Position numbers and translations under genes: made by a program. The notes under the pieces were generated by a model, which saw nothing but the letters and a program-made list of their open reading frames with translations, was not told the DNA's origin and searched no databases. From NCBI RefSeq assembly GCF_004322705.1, contig NZ_SIZZ01000002.1, forward strand, positions 372,001-436,000: DNA of 64,000 nucleotides, read 5' to 3'. The DNA is from Dyella terrae (GTDB taxonomy: Bacteria > Pseudomonadota > Gammaproteobacteria > Xanthomonadales > Rhodanobacteraceae). Positions 50,452 to 59,580 of the stretch are shown one piece after another; within the stretch, counting starts at the first letter, position 1; every line of letters starts with the position of its first letter.

Positions 50452-53379
50452 ATGAGTCATTGCCGCATGACACAGGTGGGAGACGTGCGTTTCGCACCGG
50501 GTCGTCGACGTCCTTTGGCGCTGGCCTGTGCCGCCGCGCTGATGATCGTCGTTGCAGGTACATCGCAAGCGCAGGACGCGCAGCCAACGTCGACCACGCA
50601 AGGCCAAAACAACGACCAGAAGCAGGGCACGTCGTCGACCAAGCCCGCCGCGAAAAAATCGGAAGACAGCGCCAGCAATCTCGATGCAATCACGGTGACC
50701 GGCATTGCCGGCAGCATCGAGAATTCGCTCAAGGCCAAGCAGAATTCCGACAGCATCATCGAGGCGATCTCGGCCGAGGACATCGGCAAGTTGCCCGATG
50801 CCAGCATCGCCGAAAGCCTGGCGCGCCTGCCCGGCCTTGCCACGCAGCGCGTGGACGGTCGCGCGAACGTCATCTCCATTCGCGGCCTGTCGCCTGACTT
50901 CGCCGGCACGACGTTGAATGGTCGCGAACAGGCCACGGTGGGTGAAAACCGCGGTGTCGAATACGACCAGTATCCGGCCGAACTGATCAGCGGCGCGGCC
51001 GTATACAAGACGCCGGATGCCAGCCTGATCGGGCAGGGCCTGTCAGGCACCGTCGACCTGCATACGATCAAGCCGCTGGACCTGCCCAAGCGTGCGATTG
51101 CCGCCAACCTGCGCGGCGAATACACCACCAACGGCAAGCAGAATCCCGGCAGCGGCGTGGGCGACATGGGGCATCGCGCCAGCTTCTCCTACATCGACCA
51201 GTTTCTCGACCACACGCTTGGCGTCGCCGTCGGATTCGCGCAGCTTGATTCGCCGATCCAGGAGAAGCAGTACCAGCCATGGTGGTGGAGCGTCGACAAC
51301 GGCCCGTCCGGCATCGAACAGAACTGGGGTGGTCCGCATACCCCTGGCATGCCTGACGAAGTGCTTTCGCAGCAAGGCATGCAGTTGCGCGCGAAGTCTG
51401 AGAACCAGTTGCGCAACGGCTTGATGACGGTTGTCGAGTGGGCGCCGAACGACAGTTATCACTCGACGCTGGATCTCTACTACTCGACGTTCAACGAAAA
51501 GCGCTACATGAACGGTGCTCAGTGGGCGAGTGGTCCGTACAACGCGCATGGCGCGCCCACCTACAGCAACGTTGGCGTGATCCCTGGGCAGCCCTACCCG
51601 ATCGTTACGACCGGATCGATGACCAACATCGCACCGATCCTCCAGAACGAGTACACCAAGGAACACGACAAGTTGTTCTCGGCTGGCTGGAATAACCAGG
51701 TCGACTTCGGCAATGGCTGGTCCGCCATGGCCGACCTTTCGTACTCCAGCGCCAAGAAAGACCTGCGCGACGCCTACCTGTTCACCGGCCTGGCCAACGA
51801 CGCCACCACCACGGTCGACTTCCAGACGCCACTGAATTTCGGGTTCCCGAACTTCCACGTCGGCGCCAACCTTGCCGATCCGAACACCGTGGTCTTCACC
51901 GATCCCGACGGCTATGGCTACAACGGGCGCGAAGAATTCGATCACCAGAAGGACACCATCAAGTCCATTCGCCTGCAGCTGTCGCATCCGGTAGGTTGGA
52001 TCTTCAGTACCGTGGACTTCGGCGTGAACTACTCCGATCGCCAGAAGACCAAGTCGGCCGACGTTTATTTCGCCTGGCTCAACGGCAATGGCTCGGACAA
52101 CGACACTTACCAGCACGCGTTCAGCGTGCCGGTCGACGCGCGGTACCTGCGTGGCGCCACGTCGCTCGGCTACGGCGGCATTCCCGCCATCCTCAACTAC
52201 GACGTGCTTGGCGCGCTCGGCAGCCAGTTCTATCTGACGTCCGGCAACGGCAGCGGCGACTGGAGCCGTAACTACACCGTGCGCGAGAAAGTGCCGGTGG
52301 CTTACGTGAAGTTCAACATCGAAACCATGCTGGGCAACGTGCCGCTGCGCGGCAATGTCGGCGTGCAGTTCGTGCGCACCGATCAGTCGTCCACCGCCTT
52401 GCAGACCAACGGCAATGATCTGGTTGGCACCCTGGAAGATGGCACGAAGTACAACAACATTCTTCCCAGCCTGAACCTCGTGGCGCAGCTGACCGACCAG
52501 CAGTACCTGCGCTTTGGCTTCGCCAAGACCATGGCGCGCGGTCGTATCGATGACGAAAAGGTGGCCAGCGACTCCAGCGTTTCCAAGGTGACGGAAGGTC
52601 CGGCAACGGGGCAGAACCTGTGGTCAGGCAGTGGCGGCAATCCCCGGCTCAAGCCTTACGTCGCAGTCGGCACGGATCTGTCGTGGGAGATGTACTTCGG
52701 CAAGTCGAGCTATGTGGCCGCGGCAGTGTTCAACAAGAACCTGCTCAACTACATCTACAACGAGACGGTGCTGGATCATGACTTCTCCAAGTTCACCAAT
52801 CCGGATGCGACGCTGATTCCGTCAAGCAACTACGGCTCCTACACGCAGCCGCAGAACGGCACGGGCGGCAAGATGCAGGGCCTGGAGTTGTCCGGCGCCA
52901 TTGAGGCTGGCCTGCTGACGCCCGCATTGGATGGTTTCGGTGCGCAGGCGAACTTCTCGCTCACCAACAGCACCTTGCCGGTCAGTGCGATTTCGTCGAT
53001 CCCGGGTAGTCCGGCGACGTTGCCCGGACTGTCGCGCAAGACCGCCAACCTGGCCCTGTACTACGAAAAGTACGGCTGGTCGGTGCGCATTGCCGAGCGC
53101 TATCGCTCGTCGTTCACGGGCGAAGCCGTTTCGCTGTTCGATCAGCTCGGCTACACCGAAGTGCTGGCAGACAAGCAGACCGACTTCCAGCTTGGCTATG
53201 CCTTCTCGCAAGGCGCGTGGAACGGACTGTCGGTGCTGTTGCAGGTGAACAACCTGACCAACTCGCCGGTGAAGACCCGCCAGATCGCCGGTCTGCCTAA
53301 TGGCGTGCAGGTCTCGCGACCGCTGGAGTACGACACCTGGGGACGCACGATCATGTTCGGCCTCAACTACAAGCTTTGA
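50452..53379 (+). CDS. TonB-dependent receptor, Xanthomonas/Caulobacter sugar type
   Basis: About 975 residues. ATG 50452 follows GGGGAAGAG and leads to an n-region, a hydrophobic signal (LALACAAALMIVVAG) and cleavage after TSQAQ; ATG 50467 is an alternative. A Gln/Ser/Lys-rich linker is followed by a TonB box (LDAITVTGI) and the plug: SLKAKQNSDSIIEAISAEDIGKLPDASIAESLARLPG (in pieces), the diagnostic block of the TIGR01782 TonB-Xanth-Caul subfamily. The barrel ends in FGLNYKL. Members import plant- or polysaccharide-derived sugars. No enzymes are adjacent, so the substrate cannot be named. Confidence 0.94.
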   Translation: MSHCRMTQVGDVRFAPGRRRPLALACAAALMIVVAGTSQAQDAQPTSTTQGQNNDQKQGTSSTKPAAKKSEDSASNLDAITVTGIAGSIENSLKAKQNSDSIIEAISAEDIGKLPDASIAESLARLPGLATQRVDGRANVISIRGLSPDFAGTTLNGREQATVGENRGVEYDQYPAELISGAAVYKTPDASLIGQGLSGTVDLHTIKPLDLPKRAIAANLRGEYTTNGKQNPGSGVGDMGHRASFSYIDQFLDHTLGVAVGFAQLDSPIQEKQYQPWWWSVDNGPSGIEQNWGGPHTPGMPDEVLSQQGMQLRAKSENQLRNGLMTVVEWAPNDSYHSTLDLYYSTFNEKRYMNGAQWASGPYNAHGAPTYSNVGVIPGQPYPIVTTGSMTNIAPILQNEYTKEHDKLFSAGWNNQVDFGNGWSAMADLSYSSAKKDLRDAYLFTGLANDATTTVDFQTPLNFGFPNFHVGANLADPNTVVFTDPDGYGYNGREEFDHQKDTIKSIRLQLSHPVGWIFSTVDFGVNYSDRQKTKSADVYFAWLNGNGSDNDTYQHAFSVPVDARYLRGATSLGYGGIPAILNYDVLGALGSQFYLTSGNGSGDWSRNYTVREKVPVAYVKFNIETMLGNVPLRGNVGVQFVRTDQSSTALQTNGNDLVGTLEDGTKYNNILPSLNLVAQLTDQQYLRFGFAKTMARGRIDDEKVASDSSVSKVTEGPATGQNLWSGSGGNPRLKPYVAVGTDLSWEMYFGKSSYVAAAVFNKNLLNYIYNETVLDHDFSKFTNPDATLIPSSNYGSYTQPQNGTGGKMQGLELSGAIEAGLLTPALDGFGAQANFSLTNSTLPVSAISSIPGSPATLPGLSRKTANLALYYEKYGWSVRIAERYRSSFTGEAVSLFDQLGYTEVLADKQTDFQLGYAFSQGAWNGLSVLLQVNNLTNSPVKTRQIAGLPNGVQVSRPLEYDTWGRTIMFGLNYKL

Positions 53380-53383
53380 TGAG

Positions 53384-53654
53384 ATTGCCCGCGTAGCGGG
53401 CAGTGGGGTCGCCCGCTGCGCGGGCTGTAAACGGTAAACGGAGAAGAGCGGGGCGGGGCACTGGCTGCTTTTCGCTGTTCCCTGTTCACCGTTTACAGCC
53501 CGCGCCAGCGGGCGACTCCACAGCGAACGTAGCGAGCGGCCCCAAACGGAGAAGAGCGGGGGCAGGGCACAGACTGCTTTTACTGTTCACTGTTCACCGT
53601 TTACAGCCCGCGCCAGCGGGCGACTTCACAGCGAACGTAGTGAGCGACCCCACC
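53384..53654. repeat. Dispersed heptamer-palindrome repeat, copy D (tandem double)
   Basis: The region starts 4 bp after the receptor stop. It holds GCCCGCGTAGCGGGC and GCCCGCTGCGCGGGC palindromes, left heptamers TGTAAAC and GGTAAAC (53426-53439), and right heptamers ending CTGTTCACCGTTTACAG. The block from about 53440 to 53540 is repeated almost exactly at about 53547-53650, sharing GGAGAAGAGCGGGG, the CTGCTTTT core, CTGTTCACCGTTTACAG, CGCCAGCGGGCGAC and CACAGCGAACGTAG. It fills the convergent gap between two TonB receptors, before the terminator at 53655. Confidence 0.85.
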
Positions 53655-53683
53655 AAAAAAAACGGGCCGCTTCGCGCGGCCCG
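53655..53683 (-). terminator. Rho-independent terminator of the Oar-like receptor gene
   Basis: CGGGCCGC (53663-53670) and GCGGCCCG (53676-53683) form an 8-bp stem with a 5-nt loop. Read on the minus strand the stem is followed by eight T residues (53655-53662). It lies about 80 bp past the stop at 53762. Confidence 0.9.
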
Positions 53684-53707
53684 ACGGGGAGATACCAGCT
53701 GTTTTTG

Positions 53708-53737
53708 GTGTCGGGCCCACGTCCTGGGGCCCGACAC
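53708..53737. other. Strong hairpin in the 3' untranslated region
   Basis: GTGTCGGGCCC (53708-53718) pairs perfectly with GGGCCCGACAC (53727-53737) around an 8-nt loop. It precedes the true terminator on the minus-strand transcript and has no T tract of its own, so it more likely blocks 3' exonucleases or acts as a pause site. Confidence 0.6.
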
Positions 53738-53761
53738 ACTTTGTGATGGAAAGCCTTTCGC

Positions 53762-56700
53762 TTACAGCGAGAAGTCGTAACGCGCACCCAGGCGAACGTA
53801 ACGCGGATCCTGGAACGAACGCGGGCGGAAGCAGTTGATGACGGTGGTACCGGAGGCGTTTTCGCAGCTCTGGAACAGCTGCGTCACGGTCTGGTGGCCG
53901 AGCAGGTTGAAGATGTCCGCCGTGAACGTGAACTTGTGATCCAGGAAGGCCGGGATCCAGGCTGCACTCAGGTTGATGTTGTAGGTCCAGGGATTGCGAC
54001 CGTACGAACCACGCGGGGCGGGCTTGCCGTTGCACCAGAAGTACGCCGCACCGTAACCCACCGGGTCACCACCGGCCGAGAGCGGACGTGCACCGATACA
54101 GCTGATCGGGGTGCCGGAGGTGATGCGCGTCACCGTGGAGAAGCGCCACTCTTCGGTCGGCTGGTACACGCCCAGGATGCGCAACTGGTGCGTCTGGTCG
54201 TTGGCCAGCGGGCCGTTGGTGTTCTCCATCAGCTCAGGCGCATCCCAGCTTTCCGTCGTGGACACGTCGGCCTGCACGATGTCGGAGTCGAGCTGACCTT
54301 CCGAGTTGCCGTAGCTGCGCGAGAAGGTGTACTCGAACTTGCCGTACCACTTGTCGCTGAACTGATGCTCGGCATAGAAGTCGATCATGTAGTACTGGCG
54401 CTTGGCCTTCGGCTCGCCGATTTCACGTGCGGTCAGCGGGACGCTCAGGTACTGGCCCGGTGCCGGCGACAGCGTGAAGGTGGCGCCATTGCCCGGGTTG
54501 TACAGCCAGCAACCGGTACTGGCGGCGAGGCCGGCGGCGACCTGGTCGTGCAGGCCGTTCGCATCGCCCCATGCCTGCAGCGGACGGGAGTCGCAGGTAT
54601 CGTCGATCAGGTTGCGCAGGACGCGGTACATCGTCTTGACGCCGACGGTCCAGTTGTTCGCCAGCTGCTTGTCGGCACCGAGGATGAACTCATCCTGGTA
54701 GTAGGTCTTGAGGTTCTGGACCGAAACCGTCTTCGCATCCGGCGGCGTACCGTTGGCACCGTTGTTGTAGAACGTCTGCGAGTACGGAGCGCCCGTGCTG
54801 ATGCCCGTCGGCACACCCGTGGTCGGGTCGATGCCGGTGAAGCTGTAGTAGTTGGACGGGAAGGTCGACGGACCGGCACCACGCACGGCCACCGAGGTCG
54901 GCAGACCCAGGTGGTAACGACCGGCGTTGCCGTACACCTTCAGCGAGCTGTCACCGTAGACGTCCCAGGAGAAGCCCAGGCGCGGATCGAGCTGGTTGCG
55001 CTCCTTGGCATACGCCTGGCCGACACCGTTGTAGTTGGTGAACTGCTCATTGCGCAGGCCGATGATCGCGATCCAGCGGTCGGTGATCTGCCAGGTGTCT
55101 TCAATGTACTGCGAGCGCTGTGCCGTGCGAGCCGAGGTACCCGTGCTCAGGCCGGTCGATTCGACGTAGTAACCGTTCGCGAAGTCAGCCGGGTTGTAGA
55201 GGTTCGGATTCAGGCCCAGGTTGATCAGGCGGTTGACGATGGCCGAGCCATCACCCACGTCGAAGTAGCGATACTGCGTGCCGGCCACCGGTGCGGAACC
55301 CCACGTCGCGCGCAGCGAGTAGTTATCCATACCCAGCTTGATGCTGTGGCTGGCAATGCGGTAGTCGATGTTGAAACTCCAGCCGGAGGTGCTGTCCTTC
55401 GAGCCAGGCATCAGGGTGGTGGTGTTACCGAACTGGCAGCTCGGCGCCGGGTTGGTGGCGGCGATCGCGCGGTTGTCGACGATGGACGGGCAGGGCGTGC
55501 CGCCCAGGCCGGTGATCGTCTGCACGTGATCCGAGTTGCTCTTGCCGTACATCGCGTTGATGGTCAGGTCATCGGTGATGTAACCGGTGTAACGACCGAT
55601 GTAGACATTACCGCCGGGCGTCGCGTTGGTCTGCGTGCCGTTGTAGTTCTTCGTGTACTGGTGACCAAGGTAACCCATGGTCTGCATGGTGTTGTAGTTG
55701 TACTGGTAGATCTGCGAATCCGTCTGCTCGTTATCACCCGTGGCGGTGAATTCGAGGATGTGGTTATCGGTGATGTTCCAGTTGAACTTGTACAGATAAC
55801 GGGTCGTCTTGTTCGTGTCGTTCTGGATCGTCGAGCCGGCGGTCTTGGGCGTCCACGCGGTATCGGTCGAACGGATCCAGTCGGCGGCGGCGAAGAAGAA
55901 CAACTTGTCCTTGATCAGCGGGCCGCCGATCGAGCCGGAGTACTGCAGCTCGTTGCGATCGTCACCGGCAAAGCCGTTGCCGCGCTGGTACAGCGTGCCG
56001 TTGCGCAGGTAGACGCTACGCGGGGTCTGGGCCAGCTGTTCCGGTGCCCACAGCACCTGGAGGTCGCCCTTCCACGTGTTGGTACCGCTCTTGGTCACGA
56101 CGTTGATCACGCCGCCGGTCGAACGACCGTATTCCGCACCGTAACCGCCGATCAGCACCTGCGTCTGGTCGATGGCGTCATACGGAAGCTGACGTGAGCT
56201 CACGCCGGTCAGCGGGTTGGTGATCGAGAAGCCGTTGACGTAGTACGCGTTTTCCGATGCGGACGAACCGCCGAAGGACAGCGCGTTGCCGTAGCCGCGT
56301 GCCGCCGGGGTGGTGCCCGGTGCGAGCAGCGCGATCGAGCTGATCGACTGGCGCGCGATTGGCAGCTTGGCCAGCTGGTCGGCGTTGATGACAGCGCGTG
56401 AGTCGACCGACGATACGTCGATCGCGGGCAGTGCATTGCCGACGACCTGGACGGCGCCAAGATTCGTTGCGTTGGCGGCGGGCGAGATGTTGAAGGACAC
56501 CTCGGTACCGCTGCTGATGCTGGTCTGTACGCCGGTACGGGAGTCGACCTGCTTGCCGTCCTTCAGGAGGCTAACGGTGTAGACACCGATAGGCAGCGAC
56601 GGGGCGCGGTAGCGGCCTGCCGAGTCAGTCGTCAGGTCACGCTTGAAACCCGTCTGCGAGTTTTCAATGTGGATGGTCTCCCCGGGTTCTGCCTGACCGA

Positions 56701-56833
56701 AGATCGTGCCGGTGGCGTTGGACTGAGCCAACGTGATGCCACTGGCAAGGGTCAGGCAAAGGCCCACGGCGAGCGCGAGCCGGCTTCGCTGCGGCGCGAT
56801 CCGACCAGAGCGATTTGCGTTGTTGAAGTTCAT
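53762..56833 (-). CDS. Oar-like TonB-dependent receptor with carboxypeptidase-regulatory-like domain
   Basis: A 1023-residue outer-membrane receptor from ATG 56833 (MNFNNANRSGRIAPQ), with a GAGG site upstream; the longer frame is not signal-like. After the signal (ASGITLAQ) comes an Ig-like CarboxypepD_reg domain (about residues 35-120: GTIFGQAEPGETIHIENSQTG, AGRYRAPSLPIGVYTVSL). The plug with YGAEYGRSTGGVINVVTKSG follows, then a large barrel ending ARYDFSL. Oar-type receptors take up peptides or other large ligands, or secrete, depending on species; substrate unknown. It is transcribed alone with a long upstream region and a dedicated terminator. Confidence 0.93.
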   Translation of the reverse strand: MNFNNANRSGRIAPQRSRLALAVGLCLTLASGITLAQSNATGTIFGQAEPGETIHIENSQTGFKRDLTTDSAGRYRAPSLPIGVYTVSLLKDGKQVDSRTGVQTSISSGTEVSFNISPAANATNLGAVQVVGNALPAIDVSSVDSRAVINADQLAKLPIARQSISSIALLAPGTTPAARGYGNALSFGGSSASENAYYVNGFSITNPLTGVSSRQLPYDAIDQTQVLIGGYGAEYGRSTGGVINVVTKSGTNTWKGDLQVLWAPEQLAQTPRSVYLRNGTLYQRGNGFAGDDRNELQYSGSIGGPLIKDKLFFFAAADWIRSTDTAWTPKTAGSTIQNDTNKTTRYLYKFNWNITDNHILEFTATGDNEQTDSQIYQYNYNTMQTMGYLGHQYTKNYNGTQTNATPGGNVYIGRYTGYITDDLTINAMYGKSNSDHVQTITGLGGTPCPSIVDNRAIAATNPAPSCQFGNTTTLMPGSKDSTSGWSFNIDYRIASHSIKLGMDNYSLRATWGSAPVAGTQYRYFDVGDGSAIVNRLINLGLNPNLYNPADFANGYYVESTGLSTGTSARTAQRSQYIEDTWQITDRWIAIIGLRNEQFTNYNGVGQAYAKERNQLDPRLGFSWDVYGDSSLKVYGNAGRYHLGLPTSVAVRGAGPSTFPSNYYSFTGIDPTTGVPTGISTGAPYSQTFYNNGANGTPPDAKTVSVQNLKTYYQDEFILGADKQLANNWTVGVKTMYRVLRNLIDDTCDSRPLQAWGDANGLHDQVAAGLAASTGCWLYNPGNGATFTLSPAPGQYLSVPLTAREIGEPKAKRQYYMIDFYAEHQFSDKWYGKFEYTFSRSYGNSEGQLDSDIVQADVSTTESWDAPELMENTNGPLANDQTHQLRILGVYQPTEEWRFSTVTRITSGTPISCIGARPLSAGGDPVGYGAAYFWCNGKPAPRGSYGRNPWTYNINLSAAWIPAFLDHKFTFTADIFNLLGHQTVTQLFQSCENASGTTVINCFRPRSFQDPRYVRLGARYDFSL

Positions 56834-57383
56834 GGTCAACCTCGGTTGATGATGTTGTTCTGCGCCAAGCACGGAGGTCATGCATCGAACCGGAATTGCG
56901 CCCACGACAAAGACGCGCCCGGACGCTGAATCTGCTCCCGGCGACGCCTGCCCTGGTAGAAATGCTCCCCCGATTCGTCCGGATGTCCCCACACCCGGGA
57001 ACCACACAAACGGTCTTCGTCTATGACTTGTGGCCCGATGTCGAAGCTACGAACGGGACATTTGTTATGCAACGGTTATGGCGTGAAGGCTAATTGTTGC
57101 GAGTGCCGTTTTGGCGCGAAAAATGCGCATCAAGTAATTACGGAAGAGAGCGCATCAAGCTACGAATAGGGCGAGCAACCACAGCTTGGCGTCAGCTTGC
57201 GGTGATTAGTTGCGTTTAGCCGGGGTAATTAGTTTCGATCAGCTGACGCCGCGCTTTCGCGTTCGGCGCAATCGTGAAAACCCTGCATGCAGTAGTTAAC
57301 TGCCATCTGAACGAGAACACTTTCAGATGCAATTTTTCTGCAATTTGGCGGGTGTCGGATAGCGCCTGTTTAGACGTCCGAAC
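56834..57383. promoter_or_regulatory. Long upstream region of the Oar-like receptor gene
   Basis: A 550-bp stretch with lower GC than its surroundings and no convincing gene. GCGCATCAAG occurs at 57125-57134 and 57150-57159, a direct repeat at 25-bp spacing. ATTAGTTGCG (57205-57214) and ATTAGTTTCG (57228-57237) repeat at 23-bp spacing, with a related TAATTGTTGCG near 57091. Regularly spaced half-sites suggest activator binding, but no regulator gene lies next to it. Confidence 0.35.
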
Positions 57384-57410
57384 GAAAAACGGAGCCCCGA
57401 AGGACTCCGT
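57384..57410 (-). terminator. Rho-independent terminator of the Grx4-like gene
   Basis: ACGGAG (57389-57394) and CTCCGT (57405-57410) pair, with partial pairing of CC and GG further in. Read on the minus strand the stem is followed by TTTTTCGTT (57384-57388 and beyond). It lies 25 bp past the stop at 57436. Confidence 0.75.
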
Positions 57411-57435
57411 TGCTTGCGCCAGGCTTGCGGGTCGA

Positions 57436-58359
57436 TCAGTAGCGCGGCACGCTCGGATCGACGTCGGCAGCCCAGGCGTCCATGCCGCCTTCGACGTTGT
57501 AGACCTGCGTAAAACCATGCGCTGCGAAACGCTCGGCCACGCCGCGGCTGGAAACGCCGTGGTGGCAGATGAACGCGATGGGCGTGTCCTTGGGCAGGGC
57601 AGCAAGCGCTTCATAGCCCTCGTCGTCCAGCACGCGGGCCTGCGGCAGCGGGGCAGCCTGGGCGCGGCCGTGGGCCGGGCGGACGTCGACCAGCACCAGG
57701 TCGCCGGCAGCGAGCCGGGCCTGCAGTTCCTGCACCGTCAGCGAGCGGATGTCCTGGGCGCCCGGGAACTTCAGGCTCAGGCCCTCACCCTGCACGGTGG
57801 ACACCCAGTCGATCACGATGCCCTTGGCACGCTGGGCGCTGCCCGGGTCGAAGTGGACGGTCAGGCCGTTGCTCGTTGCCACGATATCGTGGTCGCCGGG
57901 CGGTGCCAGTTGGAACCCGGCGCTATGGTCGGGACCGATTTCCAGATGCAGGGCCAGGCCCTGGGCGTTGGCGGTGCCCTGACGGATGGCTTCGGCGGCC
58001 TTGTCGGTGATGGTGATTTCCGGCGCCGTGCGGTCCGGGGCGGTGGCGCCGAACAGCGTGTGCAGCTCGCCGCTACCGTACATCTGACGAATGATGTCCG
58101 CGCCACCGACCAGCTCGCCCTCCACGTACAGCTGCGGAATGGTCGGCCAGTCGCCGTAAGCCTTGATGCCCTCGCGGATTTCCGGGTCCTCCAGCACGTT
58201 GACCGTGTGGTAGTCCGGCAGCAGCTCGTTGAGCGTGTTGGTGGCCGCCGCGGAGAAGCCGCACATCGGCTGGGAGCGCGTGCCTTTCATGAACAGCACC
58301 ACGCGGTGGTTCTTGAGCAGGGATTCGATACGTTCGCGGGTGGTGCTGTCGAGGGACAT
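57436..58359 (-). CDS. Grx4-type monothiol glutaredoxin fused to HesB-like and rhodanese domains
   Basis: A 307-residue three-domain protein. Residues 1-105 are a CGFS monothiol glutaredoxin (Cys33 in PMCGFS; WPTIPQLYVEGELVGGADI). Residues about 112-200 resemble an A-type iron-sulfur carrier (ITITDKAAEAI, LALHLEIG, AKGIVIDWV) but contain none of its three cysteines. Residues about 205-303 are a rhodanese with active-site Cys265 (CHHGVSSR). CGFS glutaredoxins handle [2Fe-2S] clusters. The fusion links cluster transfer with sulfur transfer or thiol signalling. It is a single-gene unit with its own terminator. Confidence 0.9.
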   Translation of the reverse strand: MSLDSTTRERIESLLKNHRVVLFMKGTRSQPMCGFSAAATNTLNELLPDYHTVNVLEDPEIREGIKAYGDWPTIPQLYVEGELVGGADIIRQMYGSGELHTLFGATAPDRTAPEITITDKAAEAIRQGTANAQGLALHLEIGPDHSAGFQLAPPGDHDIVATSNGLTVHFDPGSAQRAKGIVIDWVSTVQGEGLSLKFPGAQDIRSLTVQELQARLAAGDLVLVDVRPAHGRAQAAPLPQARVLDDEGYEALAALPKDTPIAFICHHGVSSRGVAERFAAHGFTQVYNVEGGMDAWAADVDPSVPRY

Positions 58360-58475
58360 GGAGGGCTCCAGTGGGATTCCTTAATTGTAGCCCTTCGATG
58401 TGCTGGCGGCTTCGCCACGGATCAAGGACCCCGCCTGCTCCGGAGGGGTCTCCCGGGTGCTGAGATGCCCGGCGC

Positions 58476-59333
58476 TCAGGCCGCCGACTTCAGTTCATCG
58501 AGTCGGCGCTGGCGCCGGGCCAGCGGGGCCAGCGCCAGTCCCGCGGCGGCCGATGGCCATACCAGCTCCCGGCTGGCGCGCCCCAGGGCCGCAGGCTGCT
58601 CGCTCCAGTGGATCAGCTCCATGGCGCCGGTGTTGTCCTCGACGAGGGCCGTGCAGTGCTCCACCCAGTCGCCGTCGTTGAGGTACAGCACGCCGTCCAT
58701 GTCGCGCACGTGGCCGAAATGGATATGGCCGCAGATGTGGCCGTCGATGCCGCGCGCGCGCGCGTCGTCGGCGACGCGTTGCTCGTAGGCGCGGATGTAC
58801 GCCAGCGCCTTGCCGATATGCGATTTGACGATGATCGACAGCGGCAGATAAGGCATGGCGAGCCGGCGCCGCATGGCGTGCACGCGTCGGTTCGTCCAGC
58901 AAATAAAGCGGTGCATGGCTTCACCCAGATGCAGCATCCAGGTGCGGCCCACGTGCTCCGGGTCGAATTCGTCACCGTGGCTGACGCGGTAGCGCCGGCC
59001 GTCGGCCCCTTCGTGGATGGCATCGAGGGCGATGCGTACGCCGCCGAAACTCTGTCCGGCGAGACCTCGCATCGGTGCATCGTGGTTGCCTGGAATGTAG
59101 GTGACCTCGACGCCGCGCCTGGCCATGTCCAGCACTTCGGCCAGGACCGCGCTGTGGTCGGCATGCCACCACGAGCGGCGCGCCAGGGCTTCCATGTCGA
59201 CGATATCGCCGACCAGATAGAGCTTTTCGCAACGAAGCTTGCGCAGGAAGTCGAGCAGGTAGCCGGCCTTGCAGTCTGGCGTGCCCAGATGCACGTCGGA
59301 GATGAAGGCGCTGCGGCAGTGGAGGTGCGCCAT
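58476..59333 (-). CDS. Calcineurin-like metallophosphoesterase, LpxH-like
   Basis: A 285-residue protein with the complete metallophosphoesterase set: FISDVHLG, LVGDIVD, IPGNHD, VSHGDEFD and GHIHFGH. The last two match the UDP-2,3-diacylglucosamine diphosphatase group, and insert residues RTWMLHLGEAMHRFICWTN are typical of the larger LpxH-like relatives. It probably hydrolyses a lipid-linked or nucleotide-sugar pyrophosphate at the inner membrane surface. Whether it is the LpxH of lipid A synthesis or a paralogue is undecided. Confidence 0.85.
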   Translation of the reverse strand: MAHLHCRSAFISDVHLGTPDCKAGYLLDFLRKLRCEKLYLVGDIVDMEALARRSWWHADHSAVLAEVLDMARRGVEVTYIPGNHDAPMRGLAGQSFGGVRIALDAIHEGADGRRYRVSHGDEFDPEHVGRTWMLHLGEAMHRFICWTNRRVHAMRRRLAMPYLPLSIIVKSHIGKALAYIRAYEQRVADDARARGIDGHICGHIHFGHVRDMDGVLYLNDGDWVEHCTALVEDNTGAMELIHWSEQPAALGRASRELVWPSAAAGLALAPLARRQRRLDELKSAA

Positions 59334-59427
59334 GACGGAATCTCCCGGTTGATCCGGGACGTCAGTTTGGTGGCGCGGTTATGCGATTGCGTGGCCGGGA
59401 GGTTTCAGTGGCGTTGCGGCTGGCGCG

Positions 59428-59580
59428 CCGGAGGCGCGGAACGGTGAACGGTGAACGGTGAACAGTAAACGGTAAGGGCGGAAAGGCGTGCAAGCTGGGC
59501 GGGCGCTGCTTTTCTCCGTTTACTGTTCACAGCTCCGCGCAGCGGGCGACCTCACAGCTCGCGCAGCGAGCGACCTCACG
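59428..59580. repeat. Dispersed heptamer-palindrome repeat, copy E
   Basis: GCGCGCCGGAGGCGCG opens the element. Five left heptamers run at 59443-59477 (GGTGAAC three times, AGTAAAC, GGTAAGG). Right heptamers GTTTACT and GTTCACA lie at 59518-59531. Two tandem palindromic units follow (CTCCGCGCAGCGGGCGAC and CTCGCGCAGCGAGCGAC, each ending in CTCAC). The second CTCAC contains the stop codon of the GDSL gene (59576-59578), so the repeat overlaps a coding end. Confidence 0.82.

Noticed and set aside
53708..53737. Perfect 11-bp hairpin considered as a terminator
   Set aside because: No T tract on either strand; the adjacent hairpin at 53655-53683 has one and is the better terminator.
53894..56197. 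Plus-strand open frame opposite the Oar-like receptor
   Set aside because: Mirror frame without start context or motifs.
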